Assembly: GCF_001427795.1 (NCBI RefSeq)
Contig: NZ_LMHJ01000004.1
Coordinates: 124,001 to 188,000, forward strand
DNA from: Nocardioides sp. Root682
Lineage (GTDB): Bacteria; Actinomycetota; Actinomycetes; Propionibacteriales; Nocardioidaceae
DNA length: 64,000 nucleotides
Direction of reading: 5' to 3'
Every line of letters starts with the position of its first letter. Positions within the stretch are counted from its first letter, which is position 1. The notes below the pieces were generated by a model, which worked only from the letters and a program-made list of their open reading frames with translations, did not search any database and was not told where the DNA came from. Made by a program: the position numbers and the translations under genes. This document shows positions 57,948 through 64,000 of this stretch, piece after piece.

Positions 57948-60900
57948 TCAGACAGTGGGGTCGGTCCAGGCGAGCTGGACGGTCTCGGTGCCACGGTCGC
58001 GGGTGATCAGGCGGCCACGGCCGGGCTGGGCCGGACCGGGACGGACGTTGCCGAGCAGCACGCCCTCGTCCCGGTTGCCCGCCAGCAGGATGCCGGGCAT
58101 CGCGAGGTCGCGCAGCGACTGGATGACCGGTTCGTACAGCGCGCGCGACGCGCCACCGGACCGACGGGCGATGGCCACGTGCAGGCCCACGTCGCGTGCC
58201 TGCGCCAGCAGCGGCTGGAGCAGGGCGACCGGTGAGCTCTGCTGGGTCGCGACCAGGTCGTAGTCGTCGACCACCACGAACACCTCGGCGCCGGACCACC
58301 ACGAGCGGTTGCGCAGCTGCTCGGGCGTGACGTCCGGTCCCGGGATCCTGTTCTGGAGGTACGTCGCCAGGTCGTTCAGCGCCGGCTGTGCCTGCGTGGC
58401 GGAGGTGAGGTAGTTCAGCAGGTAGTCCTCGGGGACCTCTCCGAGCAGCGAGCGCCGGTAGTCGACGACGACGATCTGCGCCTCCGCGGGCGTGCGGCTC
58501 CGCATGATCTCCTGGCAGTACGTCCGCAGCAGGTTGGACTTGCCCGACTTGCCGTCGCCGAAGAGCAGCAGGTGCGGCTCGGCGTCGGCGTCGAGCCCGA
58601 CCGGCGCCAGCTCCTTCTCGTTGATCGCGAGCAGCAGGTGGCGCGCGGGCGGCGTCGCGGTGAGCGCCCGTACGTCGTCGAGGGTGATCCGGTCGGGCAG
58701 CAACCGGAGCTTGGGCCCGGTCGGGCCACGCCAGGCCTTGGCGACGGCGGAGATCAGGGCGTCCACCCCGTCACCCAGGGTGCCGGCCGACGGGTCGCCG
58801 TCGATGCGCGGGAGCGCGGACAGGAAGTGCAGCTTGCCGGGCACCAGGCCGCGTCCGGGCCGGCTCATCGGCACCAGCGCCGCGACCTTGCGGTCGATCT
58901 CGGAGTCGATCGGGTCACCGAGCCGCAGCTCGAGACGGGTGCCGAGGACGTCGCGCATCGCTGCGCGGAAGTCCGGCCAGCGGGTCGAGGACGTCACCAC
59001 GTGCAGGCCGAAGGTGAGCCCTCGGCCGGCGAGCTGCTGGATCTCCAGCTCGAGGTCGTCGAACTCCGAGCGCAGGGTGCCCCAGCCGTCGATGACGAGG
59101 AAGACGTCGCCGTACCCGTCGTCGGCGCGACCCTGGCTGCGACGGCTGCGATAGGTCTCGATCGAGTCGATGCCCTGGTTGCGGAAGTACTTCTCGCGCC
59201 GGTCCACGATGCCCTTGACCTCGGCGAGGATCCGGCGGACCACCTCGGGCTCCGAGCGGCTGCCGACGCCGGCGACGTGCGGCAGCGCGGCGAGCGGGGA
59301 GAACGTGCCGCCGCCGAAGTCCAGGACGTAGAACTGCGACTCGAGCGGCGTGGTCGTCAGGGCCAGGCTGGTCACGATGGTGCGCAGCAGCGTGCTCTTG
59401 CCGCTGCGTGGACCGCCGACGACGGCCACGTGGCCGGCCGCGCCGCTGAGGCTGACCGTCAGGGTGTCGCGGCGCTGTTCGCGCGGGCGGTCGACGGTGC
59501 CGAGCGGGATGGTCAGGTTGCCGACACCACGCCAGCGCATCGACACCAGGCCCAGCTCGGGATGCGGGGCGAGGTCGGCCATCAGCTGGTCGAGGGTGTC
59601 GGGCTCGTCGAGCGGCGGCAGCCAGACCTGGTGGGCCGGCAGGCCGCGCCCTTCCATCCGTTGTACGGCGACGTCGAGCAACGTGATGCTGCTGTCGCTC
59701 GCTGCGGCGGCCGGTGCGACGTCCGGCTCGGAGTCGGTGTCGGGCAGGTCGAACGCCTGCACCTCGGAGATCGTGAACGGCAGGATGCCCCGCACCTTGC
59801 CTCCGCTGTCGCGGGTCACCCGGCGGCGTCCGGCCTCCGGCGGACCCGAGACGTACGCCGACTTGAACCGCGTCAGCGCCGTCGGGTCGGGCTTGAGGTA
59901 ACCGAGGCCGGGAACGGCCGGGAGCTCGTAGGCATCGGGTACGCCGAGCACGGCGCGCGACTCCTGCGCGCTGAAGGTGCGCAGGCCGATCCGGTAGGAC
60001 AGGTGCGACTCCAGCCCGCGCAGGCGACCTTCCTCGAGGCGTTGCGAGGCGAGCAGCAGGTGCAGGCCGAGCGACCGGCCGAGTCGTCCGATGGCGACGA
60101 ACAGGTCGATGAACTCCGGCTTGGCCGAGAGCATCTCGGAGAACTCGTCGACCACGACGAACAGGGAGGGCAGCGGCGGCAGGCCGGCACCCGAGGGATC
60201 GCCCGACAGGCGCGCCTTCTCGTAGTCGCGGATGGAGGCGAAGTTGCCGGCCTCGCGCAGCAGCTCCTGGCGCCGCACCATCTCGCCCGACAGGGCGTCC
60301 TGCATGCGGTCGACGAGGGTGAGCTCCTGCGAGAGGTTCGTGATCACCGCGGAGACGTGCGGCATCTCGGACATGCCGGCGAAGGTCGCGCCACCCTTGA
60401 AGTCGACCAGCACCATGTTGAGCTGCTCGGGGGAGTGGGTCATCGCCAGGCCGAGCACGAGGGTGCGCAGGAACTCGGACTTGCCGGATCCGGTCGCACC
60501 GATCACCAGGCCGTGCGGCCCCATGCCCTGTTGGGCCGATTCCTTGATGTCGAGGTGCACCGGGGCGGCACCGTCGCCCACGCCGATCGGCACGCGCAGC
60601 CGGTCGCGAGCGGGTCGGGACCGCCACGCGGCGTCGGGGTCGAAGCTGCGTACGTCGCCCAGCCCCAGCAGGTCCATGAAGTCGGTCGGCGCGGTGATGT
60701 CGACGGCGTCGTCCCCGACCGTGGAGCCCGCGCTCGGCGTGAACAGCGGGGTCAGTCGTCGCGCCAGTGCCTCGGCGGTCACCAGGCTGCACTGGTCGCC
60801 CTTGGCACGCACCGGCTCCGTCCGGAGTCGTACGGCGACCAGGGGCACCGTGCTCGTGCCTGCATCGTGAGCGGGCCGGCCGCCGGTGCGCTGACGCGCC

Positions 60901-62060
60901 GGGACGTCCTCGATCTCCAGGCGCAGGGCGGTCGCGCTGTCGAGCTCGCCCCACCGGGCAGGGAGGTCGAGGACGGTGACGCCGTGCAGGCCGTCGGGCG
61001 GGATGACGTGGTTGCCGGGCGGCAGCTCTGCGCCATCGGTGATCAGCAGGATGTGCGGTGTGGCGGGGCGCTCGTCGGCGCCGAACCGCGGACGCTCGGT
61101 GAGGTCGGGCGGCAGCATCGCGACCAGGTCGGTCAGCGACGTGGTGACCATGCGCGCCGGGCCGACCGCGTCGGTCTGGTGCTGGCTGTGGGCGTGGGGG
61201 AGCCACTTGACCCAGTCCCAGTTGGCCAGCGTCGCCTCGGTCGCGAGGACGGCGACCTGCAGGTTCTCCGGCGACTGGAAGGTGCTCGCCGAGCAGAGCA
61301 GCGTCCGGGCGAGCGACCGGGCCTCCTCCTCGGCACCGCAGATCTCGATCCGGTCGAAGGCGCGCAGGTCGATCGAGGCGGGCAGGTCGGGCTGCAGCCG
61401 GTGGACCACGAGCAGGCGGTGCAGTGCGGAGGCCGATGCCGGGTCGACGTCGTCGATGGGTGCGCCCTCGGGGGGCACGAGCTCGAGCGCGAGGGGTTGC
61501 GCGCAGACGCCGTACCGCACCTGCAGGAAGGCGGGGTCGGCCGACGACCTCTCCCACACCCGGGAACGGTCCTCGGCGAGGGCAGGCAGGGCCGAGGGGT
61601 CGGGGTGGATCCAGGTCAGCGCGCGGCGTTGCTGGTCGGCCGCGTCACGGGCGACGCCCCGCACGGTGGCGAGGTAGCGGAGGTACTCGGTGCGGGAGCC
61701 CGTCACCTGCTGCTGGCGCTGCTTACGCTGCCGGTCGATCTGCACGATGATGAAACCGAGGGTCGCGAACAGGAACATGCCGCCCGCGATGTAGCGCAGC
61801 GCGGGGTTCTGTCCACTGCCGGTGCTGAGACCGGCGACCAGGACGATCGACCCGAGGCTGCCGAGCATCGGGATCGCGTTCATCGCGACCCCGGCAGCGC
61901 CTTCGCTGGGCTGGATCTGCGGCGGCGGCTGGATCTGCAGCTGGCCGCTCGGCAGGTCGGGACGTTCGCTGCGACCGGCTCGTTGCGTGAGGCTTCCGGG
62001 CGCAGCCGTGCGCACCCTCCGGCCCTGGGCCGTACCCGGTGTCCCCGGTGTCACGGTCAT
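57948..62060 (-). CDS. eccC: Type VII secretion ATPase EccC (fused EccCa-EccCb)
   Basis: 1,370 residues. It is the motor ATPase of the ESX system. The N-terminus has two membrane helices (about 57-115). Three FtsK/SpoIIIE ATPase domains follow: P-loops GATGSGKSEFLRTL (near 510), GGPRSGKSTLLRTI (near 887) and GDGKSGKSNLLRTY (near 1178). The second has the weaker Walker B, as usual for this family. A single fused polypeptide fits ESX-4-like systems. It is divergent from eccD. Confidence 0.93.
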   Translation of the reverse strand: MTVTPGTPGTAQGRRVRTAAPGSLTQRAGRSERPDLPSGQLQIQPPPQIQPSEGAAGVAMNAIPMLGSLGSIVLVAGLSTGSGQNPALRYIAGGMFLFATLGFIIVQIDRQRKQRQQQVTGSRTEYLRYLATVRGVARDAADQQRRALTWIHPDPSALPALAEDRSRVWERSSADPAFLQVRYGVCAQPLALELVPPEGAPIDDVDPASASALHRLLVVHRLQPDLPASIDLRAFDRIEICGAEEEARSLARTLLCSASTFQSPENLQVAVLATEATLANWDWVKWLPHAHSQHQTDAVGPARMVTTSLTDLVAMLPPDLTERPRFGADERPATPHILLITDGAELPPGNHVIPPDGLHGVTVLDLPARWGELDSATALRLEIEDVPARQRTGGRPAHDAGTSTVPLVAVRLRTEPVRAKGDQCSLVTAEALARRLTPLFTPSAGSTVGDDAVDITAPTDFMDLLGLGDVRSFDPDAAWRSRPARDRLRVPIGVGDGAAPVHLDIKESAQQGMGPHGLVIGATGSGKSEFLRTLVLGLAMTHSPEQLNMVLVDFKGGATFAGMSEMPHVSAVITNLSQELTLVDRMQDALSGEMVRRQELLREAGNFASIRDYEKARLSGDPSGAGLPPLPSLFVVVDEFSEMLSAKPEFIDLFVAIGRLGRSLGLHLLLASQRLEEGRLRGLESHLSYRIGLRTFSAQESRAVLGVPDAYELPAVPGLGYLKPDPTALTRFKSAYVSGPPEAGRRRVTRDSGGKVRGILPFTISEVQAFDLPDTDSEPDVAPAAAASDSSITLLDVAVQRMEGRGLPAHQVWLPPLDEPDTLDQLMADLAPHPELGLVSMRWRGVGNLTIPLGTVDRPREQRRDTLTVSLSGAAGHVAVVGGPRSGKSTLLRTIVTSLALTTTPLESQFYVLDFGGGTFSPLAALPHVAGVGSRSEPEVVRRILAEVKGIVDRREKYFRNQGIDSIETYRSRRSQGRADDGYGDVFLVIDGWGTLRSEFDDLELEIQQLAGRGLTFGLHVVTSSTRWPDFRAAMRDVLGTRLELRLGDPIDSEIDRKVAALVPMSRPGRGLVPGKLHFLSALPRIDGDPSAGTLGDGVDALISAVAKAWRGPTGPKLRLLPDRITLDDVRALTATPPARHLLLAINEKELAPVGLDADAEPHLLLFGDGKSGKSNLLRTYCQEIMRSRTPAEAQIVVVDYRRSLLGEVPEDYLLNYLTSATQAQPALNDLATYLQNRIPGPDVTPEQLRNRSWWSGAEVFVVVDDYDLVATQQSSPVALLQPLLAQARDVGLHVAIARRSGGASRALYEPVIQSLRDLAMPGILLAGNRDEGVLLGNVRPGPAQPGRGRLITRDRGTETVQLAWTDPTV

Positions 62061-62221
62061 GCGGTGCTCCCCTGTCGTCGACGCCCGATCATGCGACGGC
62101 CACGATGATAGGCGGCGGCGTCAGTGGGTAGAGGAAGGTCTGTGGAAGCACGAAACGTACGACTACCCTGCGGACGGGGCCGTGAACCGCGGTGACGACG
62201 ATGGATTTCTCGGGAGGCGCG

Positions 62222-63625
62222 ATGTCGGGTACGCCGTCCCGGCCGCCTGCGGCCGGATCAGTGACTGCGGTGACCGTGCACGGACCCCTCGGCGTCCTCG
62301 ACCTCACGGTGCCGACGGACGCGACGCTCGCCGACCTGGCCGCGACCTATGCCGCCGAGACGGGACTGGCCGCGCCGCTGCCGTTCGTCACCCGCACCGG
62401 TGAGCCGCTCCAGATGTCGACGGAGGTCGGTGCCGCCGGACTCGTCGCCGGGTCGGTACTGGTCGCGGTCGACCCGTCGTCGCGCCCGGCGCCGCCGCGT
62501 CGCTCCGGATCGAGCGAGTCCCGCTCCACCGGCGTGGCCCCCGGCCCGGCATCGAGCACCTGGCTGACGGTCGCCGTCGCCGTTGCCTTCGCCGCCGCGT
62601 GGTCCACGACCCGCCTGGCGCCGGACGACCGGTGGCCGACGATCGCCGTACTGCTTCTCGCTGCACTGGTCGGCTGCCTGCCGTTCGGTGCGCTGGCGAC
62701 GCAACGCGTGCTGGCCGCCCCGGCGTTTGCCGCGGCAGCATGCTTCGCCGCCGCGTGGGACCCGCTCGACGAGCGTCTGCCGACCGTCTTCGGCGCGGCC
62801 GCGCTGGCTGCTGCCGTGACGGCGGCGGTGGGCCGGGCCCTCGCCGATCCGGACAGTGGTGCCGAGGTCGGACTGCGGATCCAGATGATCGTGGGCGCGG
62901 CGTGGTTCGCCCTGGCCGGAGTCGGCGCACTGACCAACGTGGCCCCCCAGGTGGTGTGGGCCGTGCTGTTCCTGCTGGCCGTGCTCGGGGCGCGCTTCGT
63001 GCCCGAGGTGGCCATCGACGTACCTGACCAGTACCTCCTCGACCTCGAGCGGCTCGCCGTCACGGCGTGGTCGGCCCGGGAACGCCCGGCAGGGCGTCGG
63101 GGCCGGATTGTGGTCCCCGAGCAGGCGGTGAGCATGGTCGCCGCTCGTGGTGCTCGCACGATCAGTGCCGCCGCGGTCGCGATCCTGGTAGTCGTCCTCG
63201 TCTCCGCGCCGATGGTTCTCTGGACCGCCCACCTGCCTCTGGACCGGATCGGCGCACGCTGCCTGGTGGGCTTCGGGGGCGGAACCCTGCTGCTCGCTGC
63301 CCGGAGCTATCGCCACGTGCTGGCCCGCCGCGTGCTGCGACTTGCTGGTGTCGTTTCGGTCGGTCTCGTCGCGCTGGCGATGCTCGGCGTGATGGGTCCG
63401 GGGGAGTCGTCGGACGGTTCCAGCCTGCCGGGATTCCTGGCCATGGCCGCCATCGCACTGGCCGCAATCCTTGTCCTGGTGGGGGTTCTGGTGGGTCGGG
63501 GCTGGCGTTCGGCATGGTGGTCTCGACGGGCCGAGGTCGCCGAAGCCGTGTGTGGTTCGTTCGCCTTCGGGGCCCTCGTGGTGGCCGTCGGGTTCTTCCG
63601 TCATCTGTGGGAAGTCACCGGCTGA
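62222..63625 (+). CDS. eccD: Type VII secretion integral membrane protein EccD
   Basis: 467 residues from ATG 62222, which has GGAGG just before it (GTG 62192 and ATG 62201 are also in frame). A ubiquitin-like YukD domain occupies about residues 10-90 (VTVHGPLGVLDLTVPTDATL), followed by about eleven membrane helices from residue 118 on (TWLTVAVAVAFAAAWS). It forms the central pore vestibule of the ESX complex with EccB, EccC and EccE. Confidence 0.9.
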   Translation: MSGTPSRPPAAGSVTAVTVHGPLGVLDLTVPTDATLADLAATYAAETGLAAPLPFVTRTGEPLQMSTEVGAAGLVAGSVLVAVDPSSRPAPPRRSGSSESRSTGVAPGPASSTWLTVAVAVAFAAAWSTTRLAPDDRWPTIAVLLLAALVGCLPFGALATQRVLAAPAFAAAACFAAAWDPLDERLPTVFGAAALAAAVTAAVGRALADPDSGAEVGLRIQMIVGAAWFALAGVGALTNVAPQVVWAVLFLLAVLGARFVPEVAIDVPDQYLLDLERLAVTAWSARERPAGRRGRIVVPEQAVSMVAARGARTISAAAVAILVVVLVSAPMVLWTAHLPLDRIGARCLVGFGGGTLLLAARSYRHVLARRVLRLAGVVSVGLVALAMLGVMGPGESSDGSSLPGFLAMAAIALAAILVLVGVLVGRGWRSAWWSRRAEVAEAVCGSFAFGALVVAVGFFRHLWEVTG

Positions 63626-63668
63626 TGTTTAGCCCGGTCCGTGGCCGGGGTACCACCCATCGCGTCGG

Positions 63669-63703
63669 CTCTTTGAAAGCAACTCGGGAGCCAGTTCAAA
63701 GAG
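63669..63703. promoter_or_regulatory. Inverted repeat upstream of the WXG100 gene
   Basis: CTCTTTGAA (63669-63677) and TTCAAAGAG (63695-63703) are perfect inverted repeats with a 17-base spacer, 65 bases before the start codon. Probably an operator or promoter element for the esx gene. Confidence 0.45.
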
Positions 63704-63767
63704 GTAAACCGCATCCAGCGGCCAGTCAGATGATCCGGCCGCAACCAGAGACCAAGGGAGAACAGAC

Positions 63768-64000
63768 ATGACTGTCGAGTTCGGACAGGCAGAAGGCGCA
63801 CTCAAGCGGATCGCCGATCGAGTCATCCAGGCCAAGGATGAGTTCGGCAAGCACTCCAACACCCTCGACGGCCAGATCAGCGCCCTGAAGGGCAAGTGGG
63901 AGGGCGACGGCGGTCGCGCGTTCATGGTCCTCCACCAGGCATGGACCGAGAAGCACAAGGTCGTCACGACGGCGCTGGACAAGTTCCACGCCTCGCTGAC
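63768..64000 (+). CDS. WXG100 family type VII secretion target (partial)
   Basis: The ATG at 63768 follows AGGGAG. The visible 77 residues are helix-turn-helix: VEFGQAEGALKRIADRVIQA, LKGKWEGDGGRAF with the WxG turn (W-E-G), and the second helix HQAWTEKHKVVTTALDKFHA. Full WXG100 proteins have about 100 residues, so the C-terminal YxxxD/E secretion tail lies outside the window. A partner gene probably follows. Confidence 0.85.
   Translation, partial: MTVEFGQAEGALKRIADRVIQAKDEFGKHSNTLDGQISALKGKWEGDGGRAFMVLHQAWTEKHKVVTTALDKFHASL

Noticed and set aside
58572..62108. A 1,178-codon open frame on the plus strand
   Set aside because: Antisense shadow of eccC, with no domain and no start signal.
1..64000. 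CRISPR arrays, rRNA operons, prophage structural genes
   Set aside because: I looked for regularly spaced repeats, rRNA-like conserved stretches and capsid, terminase or tail genes and saw none.

Overview
The window looks like a piece of chromosome from a high-GC actinobacterium, most likely Nocardioides or a close relative. The pointers are very GC-rich codon use, many GTG starts, ATGA/GTGA stop-start overlaps, a PknB-type kinase, a type VII (ESX-4-like) secretion locus, LLM flavin oxidoreductases, a DUF222/HNH (13E12-type) gene, a long actinobacterial GAPDH and a Zur-type locus of zinc-free ribosomal proteins. The genus is inferred from gene content only.

Positions 1-20,290: a laterally acquired catabolic island, seen only in its right part. 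It carries a branched-chain-type ABC importer (180-4868), an acyl-CoA dehydrogenase, a TetR regulator, a thiolase/SDR/MaoC operon, a dienoyl-CoA-reductase-like FMN/FAD/Fe-S enzyme with an MBL-fold hydrolase, and a second, ribose-type ABC importer coupled to an LLM monooxygenase. The four promoter regions of these units each contain a related 16-bp inverted repeat (GGTCRA-N4-YTGAMY). I infer one regulon, controlled by the TetR protein encoded next to one of the sites. The genes would import an unknown organic acid or ring compound and degrade it by beta-oxidation chemistry. Base composition is visibly less GC-rich than to the right. The island ends with a tyrosine integrase, an excisionase and a 3' fragment of a tRNA gene (Thr-like) followed by that tRNA's probable terminator. 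The element therefore extends left beyond base 1.

Positions 20,400-33,910: chromosomal genes. These are a nucleotidyltransferase/HEPN pair, a secreted protein, an alpha/beta hydrolase, an acyl-CoA synthetase divergent from a LuxR-type regulator with stacked palindromes between them, two septum-formation-like membrane proteins, an enoyl-CoA hydratase-family enzyme, an MFS transporter, a gamma-carbonic anhydrase, an SDR, an IclR regulator and both subunits of a 3-oxoacid CoA-transferase. Two unrecognised 44-residue CxxC proteins, 82% identical to each other, lie just upstream of the hydratase and of the SDR and share a conserved 5' hairpin.

Positions 33,917-37,900: an accessory pocket with a frameshifted DUF222/HNH gene, a complete IS30-family element, an orphan barstar-like gene and small hypotheticals.

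Positions 37,900-54,465: a secreted protein, a MarR regulator, ribA (with a 160-bp mobile palindrome at its 3' end and a large MarR-type palindrome at its 5' end), an FG-GAP secreted protein, a giant FAD/Fe-S oxidase, an LLM oxidoreductase with an enoyl-CoA hydratase, a PknB-type kinase, a GDPD-like lipoprotein, an NlpC/P60 hydrolase behind a probable cyclic di-AMP riboswitch, GAPDH, a MarR regulator and a KstD-like flavoprotein.

Positions 54,527-56,529: a zinc-starvation locus around one Zur-like box. L28, L33 and a 26-residue miniature S14 lie on one side. A 20-residue His-rich peptide, a CobW/Mrf-like protein, L32 and L36 lie on the other.

Positions 56,607-64,000: a YibE/F membrane protein, then the start of a type VII secretion locus (eccC divergent from eccD and a WXG100 gene that runs off the window).
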